DNA of 64,000 nucleotides. Origin: Karalla daura. Its lineage: Eukaryota > Chordata > Actinopteri > Chaetodontiformes > Leiognathidae. A program made the translations under genes and the position numbers. Below, one piece after another: positions 46,416 to 58,572 of the stretch. Under the pieces are notes generated by a model. The model saw nothing but the letters and a program-made list of their open reading frames with translations. It searched no databases and was not told the DNA's origin. The stretch covers positions 12,473,693 to 12,537,692 of the forward strand of contig CM055207.1 in the NCBI GenBank assembly GCA_029224185.1, given 5' to 3'. How positions within the stretch are numbered: the stretch's first letter is position 1; each line of letters begins with the position of its first letter.

Positions 46416-47060
46416 GGGAGAAAAATCAGACCCTTGGAAACTTGTGTCAGGAGAAACGGGAGTTGGAGCGCACCCGCGCACATTGATCTGATCCACGGCC
46501 GCTCCGAAACATTTTCTATTATTTATCATCTTTTTTTTTTTAATATTTATGCAGAGATCCTCAGCAGGCAGCGTCTTTAAACTGGTTCCTGGGATGGCAC
46601 CGGGTCACATCTCCCAGTGTCTCCCAGCGATTACTGTCTGCACACGTCTGGCGTGAAACCCGTTCTGCAGGCAGAGCGTCTCTCGGCTCCTGAGCCCGGG
46701 ACTTGATTCACAGAGATGCGGTGTACGTACACGCAGAGCAAACAATCCCGACATGACGCTGCTCATTCCAACTCTTACATCAGGCAAAACAAAGGAAGGT
46801 GTGCGGAATGTTGGTCGAAGGCACTTCACTTCTCTTCAGGGAAGAGGCAAAAAGCAGTATTTCGGCCACGAGCAGACACGGACCGCCATAAATTGAAGGG
46901 AATTAAAGGGGAAAAAGAACAGTTTTCCTTCAACTCTCGTCAGCCCGGTCTGACCTTGTAGGCTGGAGGGATGTGAGGGAGGCGATTATACAGTAAGCAG
47001 GCCTGGCTGAGCAGGAGGGCAGGGACAACTGTCATAAAAGCCCCAACCGCTCAGGGTCAA
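45491..47060. other. non-coding
   Basis: GAA/GAG repeat at 46139-46175 and (GA)n at about 46386-46422. No exon. Confidence 0.4.
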
Positions 47061-47253
47061 AACGACGTGTTCAGGTACGGACGGACGGACACTTCTCCCT
47101 CCGACGTGCAGAAAGCCGTCGTTTCTCCACCGGGGAAGCTGTGGGGAGTCTGCCGAGTCATTCGGAGGAATGAGGCGAGGGGCAGAGCGCGAGGAGCTAG
47201 TCAACTCTCACTCTCCCGCGCGCTGCCTGCCACTCGAGGGGCGCGGGGCATCA

Positions 47254-47361
47254 ATGAGCCAGCACGCCGAGGAGGCCGACTCCTCGGCCGTGGAGGGAGA
47301 ACAACTGCGGGAGGTTAAAATCATTCTGCAGACGGACCCGCCGGAGGGAGAGGCCGTCTAA
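47254..47361 (+). CDS. possible 35-codon small ORF, unrecognised
   Basis: ATG (context ATCAATGA) opens a short acidic frame rich in Glu and Ala with GC-ending codons, ending in TAA at 47359. It resembles a real peptide more than its neighbours do, but I see no homology, promoter or splice sites. Chance in GC-rich DNA is the likelier explanation. Confidence 0.12.
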   Translation: MSQHAEEADSSAVEGEQLREVKIILQTDPPEGEAV

Positions 47362-48820
47362 AGTCAACACGAGGCCAACGCGAGGGGGAGATCGCGTCAA
47401 CGAAAAGCGAGGTCCCAGCATCTCGAGGCCCCGAAGGTGGTGGGCGGGAGGCGGGAGGCGGAGAGGTGAGAGGAGAGAGAGAGAGAGAGAGGGAGGGGGG
47501 AAGAAAAAGCCTCCTCTCTCTCTCTCTCTCTTCATTTTCAGGAAAGTTTGCGCCGACACCTTCTAATCCTCCCCATCGCAGCTGCACCTCGTGTTGCCGT
47601 GTCCAGGAGGCCGGGCTGCTTGTTTTTCCACGTTTTATTTTGTCTCATTTGTCTGAGCTTTTTCTCCCCTCTTCCCTCCCTCTTCCTCGCCGCCTTGCAT
47701 CAGGCACAGGATCTGAGGCTTTAATATGGCTGCCAGTGAGGCAACAGCCATTTAATAACAATGCAATAGTTCCTCACAGCAGTGGTCCAGTGTCGCTCAT
47801 ACGCCCCGCCGTGTGCAGATGGTACATTGTCTGTGGTTTCCGAAAACATTCTCCTTTCTTAGATGTTTTTCCTCCTCTCGTCCAACACACACACACGCAC
47901 GCACGCATATACACACAAATACACATGCAAACACACTGCCCTTTCTGTCAGCAATGCTTAACTCTTGATAGAAACAACACACAACTGCTCTGCTGTCTTA
48001 TTTCTGCTATCATTGCTCTTGGCTTATTTCGTAACAGGTCAGCTGAAGTGCCCCCGCCCAGAGATGATCTGACTGTGTGTGTGCGCGTGCGCGTGTGCGT
48101 GCGTGTGTGTGTGTGCGCTTGGCGGTAAGCCTTTTGCATGTGCCTCACAGCCTCCCGCAGTGGGGGACATCTGGAGGAGGCGTTACCGTGTGCACAGAAA
48201 AAAAGAAGAGGAGTTCAGGCCTGAAATATCATCCTCCGAGGACACGACTGGCTTTCATTAACATACAAAGGGGGAAATATGGCGTTGGAGATTTATTCAA
48301 ATCAACGCGGCTAATGTTGCCATAAGCCAGTCACCTTGCCAAGTTACCCTGAAACTCATTCTCTCCATCGGTGGCCCTTCCCCTGACTCGCCGCTGAGAG
48401 CAATTAGGGCAGATTTTGATGAAAATGGCCGGTAATTCAGCGCGAGGAAAAAAGCTCCGGAACAACCATTTCGCAAGGTAGATGTTCATTACGCGCCAGC
48501 AGGGAAGGGCCTCTTCTTAATAGAGTGCCAGCCATAAACATCCCTCATCATCACCGGGCCTTGCCATTTGATCTCACCTCCGGGGGTGGGGGTGGGGGTG
48601 GTGGGGAGGGAGGGCAGAGGGGCTCTGCGCCGGGCATCTTCATTCATTTCTCCGGCGTTGCGCTGTCTGTTTACTCAGTAATGGACTCTGCCCAGAGAGT
48701 TGTTAAGAGGGAACAAAGTGAAAGTGCCCGACGCTCTGCTGTGGCGGTGATTAACGACTGAATTAGAGAGCAACTCCGGGTCACCTTCTTTAACGGCGTG
48801 ATGGATGATCCGGCGGGTGG
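47362..48820. other. non-coding
   Basis: GA then CT simple repeats at 47475-47531, CA/CG mixture at 47886-47935, GT/GC mixture at 48075-48118. No exon. Confidence 0.4.
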
Positions 48821-48851
<31 letters not shown>

Positions 48852-48866
48852 TGTGTGGGGGGGGGC
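48821..48866. repeat. (GT)n to G-rich microsatellite
   Basis: GT run of about 38 bp that ends in a poly-G tract. Confidence 0.95.
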
Positions 48867-49085
48867 GTGCGTTATAGGTGAGCCGCGGCGGACGGCGGGC
48901 GCCGGGCTCGGGCCCGCGCCGCCATTAACGCGGCGCTGTAATTAACATCCGCCGTTGCCGCCGACAACGGCGCGGTGCTTTACGGCTTCCATAACGGGCG
49001 CTCCTCGCTGATGGCGGCGCGCACGCAACCGTGTCCACCACTGTCTGCAAAGCCTTAGTTAGAGCCGCCCGGGTTCAGCTGTGTG
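48867..49085. other. very CpG-rich patch
   Basis: GCCG/GGCG trinucleotide-type sequence around 48885-49025, with TAATTAAC and ATTAACG cores in the middle. The highest local CpG density I noticed. Could be a CpG island with an embedded homeodomain element. Confidence 0.35.
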
Positions 49086-49261
49086 TGCGCCATCTCTCCT
49101 GTCACAGGCAGTTTACAAGGCTGGGAACGAGGGTTGCCATCTGTCCCACCTCTATGGGGTGCACAGAGGGACGTTTTGCACAGTTTTGGCATGCCTGACT
49201 TCCCCTAATGCTGCACAAATGTTTAGAGACATTACATAAGCAATGAGACCTTCGCTAGGGC

Positions 49262-49310
49262 GGAGAGAGAGGGAGAGAGAGAGAGAGAGAGAGAGAGAAT
49301 GGGGGGGGGG
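49262..49310. repeat. (GA)n plus poly-G
   Basis: GA run passing into a 10-base G run. Confidence 0.93.
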
Positions 49311-50376
49311 GTTGGAGATGGATACGTGCGAAGGACGAGAGATTAGAAAGTGCCAGAGAGCAGATCCGCTCCTCTCACACTGAGAATAGCATGACAGGGC
49401 CGCGCTCGTGTAGCTATAGGGTGTATAGAGAGAGGATAAAACACGGAGCGAGAAGTCCAGTTTCAAGGCCTCAAATGCCAAGACCCCATACGAGGTGTAT
49501 TCAGGGGTTGTGTTACTCTGAAAAGCTCTCACAGCTGCATTTCTTTTCTCTCACATCTGAATTCTCAGCAGGTAAACGATAAATTAGGTCCGTGCTGCAA
49601 GCCGCCCCGCGTGCGAGCTTTGATAAAAGCGCTGCGCTGCTGCGGAGCGCCGCCACACAAGTCGCCAGGTACGGCCTGCACTCCCACCCTCTGATGTTTC
49701 CGAAAGCACAGAAGACAGAAGTATTTTCCCCCGTCATTTCTAATTCATAATCGCGTCCGTGATGGCGGCATCGAGGGGAACGAGGGGTCCCAGCGCGGCT
49801 GCGTGTCTGACAACGCCTGCAGGATGGGCCAGAGTGGGAAGTCGCCCGGAGGGTCGGCCCTGCATCAAACCGCAGCTGCGGGAGGGGGACGGGGTAACCT
49901 GAAACCGCACAGAGGGGGTGGCACGCTGCGCGGAGAAGGCGAGAGTGAAACCGAGTTTTGCAGGGGAGCAGAGAGGGAGAGAAGGAGCGAGGACATCGCA
50001 TCCAAAAAGGAAGGAGACGTATTGTTTCAGCCCGTTGCGAGCGCGCGCGCGCCAAAAGAGAAGAGGAGGAGAAAAAAAGCAGGGAGGGTCATCCCCCGGC
50101 AGCACGCAGAGGGTGTCCTGGGAGAGGTTTTCGAGTGCCGGGGCACGCTGCAGCGGACACCTGGAACAGCATTTGTATGCGGCCCTCCGCTCGGCCCTTT
50201 CACTGGAGACGGAGATGAGATTTCAGCCGAAAACTAAGGCAACAGCCGTGACACGGGCAGAGCATGCAAATAGATTACAAAAAAAATGTGTTCGGCTCCT
50301 ACACGCATTCACAGCTGTTCACCGCAACATATAAAGGGAGGGTGAAAAAATGCATACGTCCCGAAGCATGCATTGG

Positions 50377-50380
<4 letters not shown>
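49311..50380. other. GC-rich non-coding
   Basis: CpG-rich at 49580-49960 and 50030-50170, including a (GC)n run near 50040-50051. No exon with splice context. Confidence 0.4.

Positions 50381-50420
<40 letters not shown>
50381..50420. repeat. (GT)n microsatellite
   Basis: Perfect GT run of about 40 bp. Confidence 0.97.
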
Positions 50421-50424
<4 letters not shown>

Positions 50425-50889
50425 CAGCCACAGCCAAAGTCCTCGTCACAGTGCAGGCTTTACTAGCAGCGATAATAGACCCTGCAGTGGGCAAACTGCT
50501 GCAGCACACCATCGAGGCAAACTGCTCAATTTCAAGGAGTAACACTGACTGGATGGGGAAAACAAGGACCTCCGTTTCTTAAAAATGCCATCTCCCTGGA
50601 AATCCACCTAGTAACCACTTTAGCACCCCCCCTACCCCCTCCTCCCCCAAACTCAGGTCACTTCAGTCCCATTGTTCACCCACCGATTGTGCGGCCTTAA
50701 CAGTCGACGGCACTCACTTAGGTAAGGCTACAAAGACAAGAGATGAAGAAATGTTCCCCTGTTATGACTGGAATAAGACCAGTCCAGCTGGATGTGGTCT
50801 TGCTCAAGCTGTCTTGCTGCGTGCAACTGGTGCAAGCATCCCGGCACATTACTTCAACGTGCTGTGAAATGCTTCAGGCAACACTGTCG

Positions 50890-51030
50890 ACGGCTGGTTC
50901 AGCACTGTCGCCTCATGCCAAGAAGGAACTCTGGTTTCCTTTATAGTCAAATAAGCATACATATTTAGGTTGACTGGAGACTCTGAATTGCCCCCGGTGA
51001 TAGAGTGAGAGGCGGTGTGCCCTGGGAGAT
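50890..51030 (+). repeat. fish interspersed repeat copy
   Basis: TTCAGCACTGTCGCCTCATG, then AGGTTGACTGGAGACTCTGA, then ATTGCCCCCGGTGATAGAG keeps the family order, but the middle is missing compared with 930-1060. Confidence 0.6.
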
Positions 51031-51189
51031 AATGGATGGATTGCTCCATCTTGATCTTGTCTAACAAGTTGCCTCACCATTTTTAACTGACTCCAATCTG
51101 CGCGTAGCTCTCTGGGTTTGTGGACCCGAAACTTATTTCTGTTATTTATTTATGTATTGTAAAAAGCTTCAGCGGCTAAAGCACATATC

Positions 51190-51420
51190 CCCAAAGCTGA
51201 AATATCACTCCTGCAGCTGCAACGCTGGATCTTCACAGCAAATATTCCTCATGGTCTCAGCCAGGCGAACGGTGCCGGGCGAGGCTGCCTCTTCCTTTCA
51301 CGGCCCGCAAGTTTGGAATGAGCTGCGAGGCACACTTAAGTTCACATCTATTCCTCCTCTTGACATGTTTAAGAATATGCTAAAATCGGTTTGTACAGGC
51401 AAACGCTCTCGCTCATGAGC
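51190..51420 (+). pseudogene. LINE-type reverse transcriptase C-terminal remnant
   Basis: The frame ending at 51418 reads like the conserved tail of fish LINE reverse transcriptases: ARRTVPGEAASSF, then GPQVWNEL, then PPLDMFKNMLKS. The family pattern is RT..G..SF....P.LWN.LP followed by .L..FK..LK. No catalytic part is present. Clade not determined. Confidence 0.6.
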
Positions 51421-53070
51421 AGTGCCGCAGCTGGCTACGGCTCCTCTCAAGTCGCGTCTGCGCTTTAAGTCTTTGTTTATTGCCTTATTGCGGTGGAATC
51501 AGTCTCCGCTCGCTTGTACTTTACATGAAACCTTTTAAGTTGTTCCAGGGCTCCCAGGCAAGAGATATTCACGGTTCAACAAAGGGCAAATTTTGTATTG
51601 TAATCTTGTCTCTTAGTAACTCCCCCCCCCCCCCCTCCCTCCCCCCCTCTCTCGCTATCAGGTGAAAAGACGTGGGTGTCACATGGCTCTGAGGGCACAT
51701 GGCTGTCTGCACCCTCCCCGGGCTATCAGTGCAGTTGTATACCGCCGTCTATAGAATTGGCCATACCAAATTGAGGACAAAAGGAAAAATGGCCTGGACA
51801 GGATTAGCCACGATTAAAGTCACAAGACCTTTTAGTAATGGTAAGCGATATAACCGGTCTGGGCAAGACAATTTCCCTCACATGTCAGCGTTTAGCCGGG
51901 ACGTCTTTAAGGCTGCACCGTCTGAGGACAAAGCAGCGGTGGAGGCGAAAACAATCTAAAATACATTTCCAGTTTAAGAGTCGGCCGCCTCAGCCGCCCC
52001 AGCCTCGTAAGCTGTCAGGGTGCGAGAATGCGTGGCGCTGTGCAGGAATTTACTGCGAGCACTGTGACTGAGCTGAATCTGTGCACGCCTGCCACATGAT
52101 CCTCACAAACATCCTGAGAAATTTGACCCTTGAATGTTACAAATCCAGGCAAATGCATCATTATCTGCGCCGCGTGAAAAGCCCACTGAAATCCGACACC
52201 ACATCCTCACAATTCTTCCTCGCGTTTCCTTTCTCCTGCTCGCGTCCGCCGGTGCAGATAGCTCTCGAGGTTCTCGCGAGCGACCCATTAAAGCTCCCAG
52301 TATTTGCCTATCGTTGATGCCGTCTTCAGTGAAGTCATCTGATCTCATCCGATCGCTTTGCTTCGCACTGCATTTCAGTCTCGGGTCTGTTTGTTCCGAG
52401 TCCGTTTATTTATATCGCACGTTTAAAAAGAAAACAGGAGTGGACCCGAAGTGCTTTGCATCCGTGGCAGATCAAAGGGACGAGAGAGGGACCGTCCGTC
52501 AAAGCAGATTTAGCGACAATACGTAAAAAAAAACAAAAAAATGATCAACACAATGAACAGGATGAAGTGATGTCAAGGGGTGGTGGAGGCACAAACTGAG
52601 CTAAAAGCAAGATCACAAAAGGGAGAGATTTCAGACAATCAGTGTATTTTGTGTGGTATTTTACCAAGTGGACTATTCTAGAGCCTGGGGACAGCGATGG
52701 AGGACGTTTTAGGCCTCCAGGCCCACGTGAGGCGCTGAAAGGGGCGATGGCCTGAGACGTCTGACAACAGAGAGTACGTCATGTCCAGATTCCGCGATCA
52801 CTTCTGGATTTCGCTGGCAGCCCGCGTAAATGTGTTACATGTCGTCGATCCTCACGCCCTGCGCCTTCTGCACGTTGCAGAGGGGCGGACGAGCCGCGCA
52901 GGCCGGCTGACGCCGCGTTGTTCTCCCAGGCCTCTCGGGCTGCCTGAGCAGAGGGGGACCTCCCCTTCCCTCTCGCGGCCCGTCCCGCAATTAATGATGC
53001 GCAGTGATTTTCCTAGAAGCCCCCACCGCCCCAGCCTGTGTTTGTATGCATTTATGTAAGTGGCTGTTTG
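51421..53070. other. non-coding
   Basis: C-rich runs at about 51621-51646. CpG-rich around 52840-52990. No exon. Confidence 0.4.
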
Positions 53071-53111
53071 TGCATGTGTGTGTGTGTGTGTGTCTGTCTG
53101 TGTGTGTGTGC
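53071..53111. repeat. (GT)n microsatellite, interrupted
   Basis: GT run with TCTGTCTG interruption. Confidence 0.95.
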
Positions 53112-53775
53112 GAGGGAAAGCTAATTTTCTCGACTCCACACCAGAAGGATATGCACTGAATTTGTATTCAGTAATGAGGCGGTGGGTCCGGGAATGATGG
53201 CGAATTTGTAAGCATGCATCATCTCCCATAATTCCATTTAGCAGACCTGTAAACACTTGTAAATGCGGGCAGCGGCAGTTACGGCAGCGGCACCCCACCC
53301 CCGCCCCCCCCGCCTAGCCCCCCCCCCCCCCCGTCTCTCATCAGACTCGCGCATCTCCAAAGAAACCAAGGGCAGCGGAGGAGGAGATATTGCAAATCAC
53401 ATTACGGGACATGAAATTAATCCGCGCTCCCCAAACATTCGGCCTTCACACGCTTTAACCTTGAAACTGCTTTTTGCTCCCTGGCAGGAGGACTCGGCGG
53501 CGGCGCCCGCCCCTTCCGCCCCGTCGCCTCCGAAAGAGTGCGGCTGACGTTACAACAATGGCTCTGCGGGGGTAATTATTCAATAGGATCCGTCGCCGCG
53601 CCGATGATACGTTGTAATTTCATTTCACTTACGTCCGTTTCATAACGTGGCGCACAATTGAGCGGGGGGGGGGGGGGGGGCACTTGACGTCCCGAAAGAC
53701 CACTTCCTCCTTAAGATAATAAAAGCCTTTTGTGCTCGCCTTTGAGAAATCCTTGGCGGATTAGGCGAGCGCGGA
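53112..53775. other. non-coding with C and G homopolymers
   Basis: Poly-C around 53318-53332 and a 17-base G run at 53664-53680, about 340 bp apart. No gene. Confidence 0.45.
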
Positions 53776-53779
53776 TTCA

Positions 53780-53850
53780 GGAGCACATCAATTAATGTGC
53801 ATTAAATGAAAGAGTATTAAGTTGTGAGAAAATAATTAATAAGTCTAATT
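53780..53850. promoter_or_regulatory. candidate homeodomain cluster with palindrome
   Basis: GCACAT-CAATTA-ATGTGC (53783-53800) has perfect 6-bp arms around a CAATTA core. It is followed by GCATTAAATG, AATAATTAATAAG and CTAATTGC. Confidence 0.3.
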
Positions 53851-54411
53851 GCTGCGCCGCTGTGCCGGTCCCGGCCCGGGGCCGTGGCACCTGCACGCCA
53901 ACGGCACTTTCCGCTGACGGGGGCCAAAGGCGCACGAGCCATTTGACCTCTGACGCGGCCGAGACGCGGCTTCCACTTCCGCGTTATTACGCGGCTGCCT
54001 CGCTCTCCCCCGTAGAGCGGCGCGAGATGAAAGCGGCGAGTGACTGCCGCATCCGATGGCTGCGGGAGAGAGGAAAAAAAGAGGGAAAAAACTCCTATCT
54101 CGTAGCCAACTCTGAAACCACGGGAGGTTGGGCTCCGCTGCTCTCAGCCCGACTAAAATACATCTGTTTGTGTCGGAGAATACTGTGGATCTCCTGTGCC
54201 AGCCCCTATCGCCGGATCTTGTCCCTTTGTGCGGCGCAGAGAATGGCGCTGGCACCGGGTCCCACTTTCCCCACCCGTGACCGTGAAAAAGACATTCACG
54301 GCCCCAATTATCCTTTACCCCTGTGCAGCTCCACGAAACACAATCGCTGCCTCTGTCAACGAAATCATGGCGACGGAGGGAGTAAAGCATGGCGCGCGCG
54401 GGGCTGGGGGT
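53851..54411. other. GC-rich non-coding
   Basis: CpG-dense at 53850-54060. Long open frames across it cross simple repeats and lack splice context. Confidence 0.4.
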
Positions 54412-54447
<36 letters not shown>

Positions 54448-54456
54448 GGGGGGGGG
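54412..54456. repeat. (GT)n plus poly-G
   Basis: GT run of about 32 bp that ends in an 11-base G run. Confidence 0.95.
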
Positions 54457-55500
54457 TGTATAGCATCGATAGCACCCCGACTCCCTCGCAAACACATGCT
54501 TCAATCTGCGGCGAAGAGGAATGAGGACGCGGAATGCCCCGGGAGAGCGGAGAAATGGGAATGACAAGCAAAATGTTTCTTTGAGATATCTTTTCAATAA
54601 ACCACTTGCAAAGGTTAGAGGAGTTCTGAAGCCATGGGAGAGCAGCTCCGGCTGAGCGATGGCACCATTCGTTGCTGGGTGCCGAGCAGGTTTGCGCTCT
54701 GACCACGGGCCACGAGCAGCCAAGAATGACTCTCCGACTTGATCAGTTTACAGTTCTACCTCGGCGCTGTTTTTTTTTTTTTCCCTTTCTCTTTTTTTTT
54801 TTTTGTTTTCATCCTTTCAAAAACTAGCCCGGCTTTCAGCTGAATCAATCTGGTCTTTGGTCGGAGATAATGAGGACGTTCGCCTGGGCTTCAAATGAAC
54901 ACCGTGGCTCGCGGGCCCCTCGGCCCAGCGCAGTCACATCATGCAGACACTTTTGAGGAGAGGCAGAAAAGAGAAATCATATCCTTCAGAGACCAATTAA
55001 AAACACATATTCAAATTGACCTGAAAGGAGCGCGGCAAGACGTTCATTTACGCCGTAGCATCGTCACTTCGGCTTTGCTCCGCTATCGGATTCAACGCAA
55101 TTGTTCTCAACTCTGACAAACAAACAATCTCAACAGAGTGGAGGGGTGGTGGTGGTGGTGGTGGGGTGGCTAAATCCATCTCATCTCTGCAGGATCAAAG
55201 AAGATATGGAGAGGTAGCAAGCACACACAGATACACTAATTTTCCCTCACTCTCATTCAAAGGACAGAGAGGCAGGATTTACCGGCTCAGCAGCACAGTG
55301 CGCATACATCAGATGATCCTTATTAAAGGCCATGCTGAATATTAGATCATTATCATCACCGTCTCAGCTCAGAGAAAGTCGCAACAAAGAAAATAACTGC
55401 ACGGGAGACATGGGAGGAATCTGCCTCCTCTGTCATCTTTATTACACAGGAATTAGATTGTGTAACCACAATGTCTGACACTTACATGCACGGTTATATT
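54457..55500. other. non-coding
   Basis: Poly-T tracts at 54768-54804 and a GGT run at about 55148-55164. No exon. Confidence 0.4.
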
Positions 55501-55610
55501 ATGCACTTCTGGCTGTTGAACACTTAAAGCAGAGCAAAATGCAGCTGCTAGAGCTCATGGTCATATCTTTACTTAGCTCATATCACCCAAAACCAAAACG
55601 TATTTTATTC
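55500..55610 (+). pseudogene. small LINE-type reverse transcriptase fragment
   Basis: Codons from 55535 give QNAAARA, and a further frame-broken stretch encodes a -SP/HITP-like motif 15-20 codons on. This echoes the LINE pattern QNAAARLL...HITPVL. Short and degenerate. Confidence 0.4.
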
Positions 55611-56363
55611 ATAACCAGAGCTGCACTCAAGGCAGCTGCAACAGAACGTGTGACGTGCTTCCACCAAATTTTGCCACAATGTGGTGAGTAGTTTCTGCAT
55701 AAACCTGCTTATTAACAGTGTAACAGCAGTGGAAATATGACCCGCTTGATGGCGGGAAGCAGCACTCCATTGTGTTTAAGAGGCCGGAGTGAACCTGATG
55801 AGCGATTCCTGAAGCCGAACCACTGATCAGCATTGCAGATGCATTTTCTGACACTTGACTAATCTCGGCGCTGAGAGCTATCAAGAAGACAAACTGGACG
55901 TGGAGGAGAGAAGTTCAGGGCCAGCCCTTCACGCGGTCAGAATTTTTACCCCGTGATAGATATGCCGGCGTGGCCCAGCGGGCGCGCAGCGGCTCTGAGA
56001 CGCGCTCCGTCTCGCTCCCACAGCACTTCCAGGGAAGCTGCCGCCATAAATCCCTCCTAATGGTCGCTGGCGAGGGAACTTTTTAACACAGAACTTAGCA
56101 GCCACTGTTATTCACCCGTGGAGCGAGACTCTGGGGATGATGGATGGTAATAAATATTGCACGGGGCTAACAGAGGTCCCCTCAGCGACGTTCAATTGCC
56201 TTGAGTGATAGGGTGCCGCTCGGCAACGCAGGAGAGGGTGGCAGAGGGCAGCCTCTTCACGGGGTCGCCTGACTGAGTCTGTTCAATTTCCTCCCTGGGA
56301 AAGGCGACAGCCCCCGTCTCTAAACAATAACACTGTCTCTCAGTGTGGGAAGGTAAGCTGGGA
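55611..56363. other. non-coding
   Basis: No gene or named repeat recognised. Confidence 0.4.
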
Positions 56364-56387
56364 GGGGGGGGGGGGGGGGGGGGGGGG
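56364..56387. repeat. poly-G tract, 24 bp
   Basis: Uninterrupted G run. A 15-base poly-C lies about 360 bp downstream (about 56747-56761). Confidence 0.95.
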
Positions 56388-57000
56388 TGTCGCCGCGCAA
56401 AGAAATATGTGGCCATCTCCACTCATGTATGGCCAGTTTTGTCGGTCGCGAATGAAGAATCGACTGTGCCGGGGAGGACATAAAAATGCACTGTGGAGCG
56501 CTAATGGTGGAGAATGTACCTGGCATGTGAGGAGCAGGAAACAGTGCCGGGCGTTATGGCCACTTCCCCCTGCTGCACTTGTGACCGGGCCAGTTAAATG
56601 GGCCTTTCTGACAAGAGGGGCCCTGTTGTGCCGAGCGCCACACCATCTTTACGGCTTCCTCGACAATGGCCGGCGAGGCAGCAGATGTCCGGGCTGCGCA
56701 CATCTGCAGCGGCCTTCTATCCTTCAGGCACATGCGACCCCTTGCCCCCCCCCCCCCCCCCTCGGTCCACTGCATACACATGGGCACAGATTAGATACAC
56801 AAAGAGCCGCTTGAGCAAGGTCATTAGGTCCAAAACCTAATTTTACGTTCTTGTTTGTAAACCCTGTGAAAATGGACTTTGATTTCCTTCGCAGTTGTCG
56901 TCTATGCTGGCACAAAAACAAAACAAGGTTTCAATGACGGGTGATGAGACATTAAGATAACTCCAGCCCTCCATTAATCCAACACATGTCCTATTGTCAT
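56388..57000. other. non-coding
   Basis: Poly-C at about 56747-56761. No exon. Confidence 0.4.
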
Positions 57001-57004
57001 GTTT

Positions 57005-57095
57005 TCAGAGTAATCAGAGAATTAATTAGCCCAATAATGTGTAAGAATACTTTCGTGTGTGTAATTAACAAGTTAACGCGAGGCAATTAGCAGCT
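57005..57095. promoter_or_regulatory. candidate homeodomain cluster
   Basis: GAGTAATCAG, GAATTAATTAGC, GTAATTAACAAG and GGCAATTAGC occur within about 90 bp. Confidence 0.3.
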
Positions 57096-58515
57096 CGCCC
57101 GGGCACCGAGCAGTGGCTGTAAACACGATTGGCGCTTCCCTGACCCATTTTTAAGTTTACGCTAAATCCTCGTTGTGAAAATCAGCTCGGTGGCAACGAA
57201 TGAGACAACCTCTCCCCAGGGAGACAGAGAGGGGAGGGAGAGACGCAGTAAGAAGCACTTCATTATTCTCCTCCGGTGGCTTTCAAAGTCACATCCTGAA
57301 GTTTTGGGGCTCTGCCCGCCTTGAGTCCTCGAGCCCCCTTCACAGGTGGGACTGTAGAGCGCGGCCACACGAAGGGCTGTGATGGAGAGGGAAAGCTGTG
57401 CGTGTGTGTGTGCGTGTGTGAGAGAGAGTGACAGCTTCTTCTAAAGCTCCTCCAGGGACGTCCTGCCAACGAGTGACACGGGGTGACGAGGGGGCTCAAC
57501 TGGCTGCTGGTGCAGATGTGCAGACATGCCAAGCAGCAGCAATCAGCTACAGATTACAACAACAAGAAAAAAAACTCAACTGATGAGTGGAAAGCACTGG
57601 CTTACAGAGCAAATAACCTCACTAGAAAGCAGCGAGAGAGAGAGAGACAGAGAGCGAGAGAGAGAGAACTCTGCACATGGTGCTCTAATAATGCACTTCC
57701 TATTTTCTTTCAACACACACTGTACGGGGTGCACAAAAACAACAATACCGGATATCCTTGCAATGTAAAGTGGGGAAGACTGATGGCAGCATTGCATTGC
57801 AAGGGGTGTGTACGTGCGTGCGTGTGTGTGTGTGTGCGTATGTGTGTGTGTGCAGGGGGGTGTGTGTACCCACATTTGACTGTGATCGCCCACTCCCCCT
57901 CCCCTTCTCCCTCCCTCCCTCCCTCCCCCCTGGTGTGGTGGACAAACCCACCCGGCCATTCTCCATCTCCATGGCGCAGTGAGGTGGACACACACGGTCG
58001 GAGCTCATACCTCACTCAAGCACACGCACACTCGCACACTCGGCTTCCCAAACGCAGTCTCACCTGGGTGAAGGCTGTCAAATGGCCAAGTTGAGACTTC
58101 TTTTTCCCCCCTCCTCCTCCTCCTGCTGTTTCTTCTTCTTCTTCTTCCTCTTCTTCTTCAGGCACAAGTCGTCGTCGTCCGCGGCGGCGGCAGCATCATC
58201 CTCCGCTCCTGGGGGAAATGTTTCATGTGTGGATGTGGAGTAAAAAAAAATGCAGCTTCCACCACCTTATTAATCCTCGGCGCGCGCTACGGACACACAC
58301 ACATACGTACGCGAACAACACACGCAAACGCGCGCGCGGGCACACACTCAGCCGCACGCGCAAATTCGCACGCGAATAGGAAAAAAAACGCGCGTGTTCT
58401 TTACGCTGATGCGTACAAGAACGAGAAGAAGCGGGCGGATAGAGGAGAGTGACAGGCTGGAGACGACGAGTCCCTGTTTGTGGAGAGCGTAACTGTTTCA
58501 CTGCTTCGCTCTCCT
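57096..58515. other. non-coding with mixed simple repeats
   Basis: GT at about 57400-57420, GA at about 57635-57666, a GT mixture at 57805-57870, TTC/CTC repeats at 58110-58160, and a CA/CG mixture at 58290-58375. No exon supported. Confidence 0.4.
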
Positions 58516-58522
58516 CCCTCCC

Positions 58523-58558
<36 letters not shown>

Positions 58559-58572
58559 CCCCTCTCTCTCTC
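58516..58572. repeat. (CT)n microsatellite
   Basis: CT run of about 55 bp with C interruptions. Confidence 0.95.

Noticed and set aside
47466..48128. 220-codon plus-strand frame
   Set aside because: Built from GA/CT repeats at one end and GT/GC repeats at the other, with no recognisable motif between.
53845..54723. 292-codon open frame on the minus strand
   Set aside because: It crosses a (CA)n run and CpG-rich DNA, has no domain, no splice context and biased composition (His-Thr repeats). GC-rich sequence yields such frames by chance.
57483..58094. 203-codon plus-strand frame
   Set aside because: Composed largely of translated GA and GT microsatellites.
58110..58250. Plus-strand splice-acceptor-like TTC tract followed by GCACAAG
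   Set aside because: The pyrimidine tract is a simple repeat and the following sequence shows no open, conserved-looking exon.
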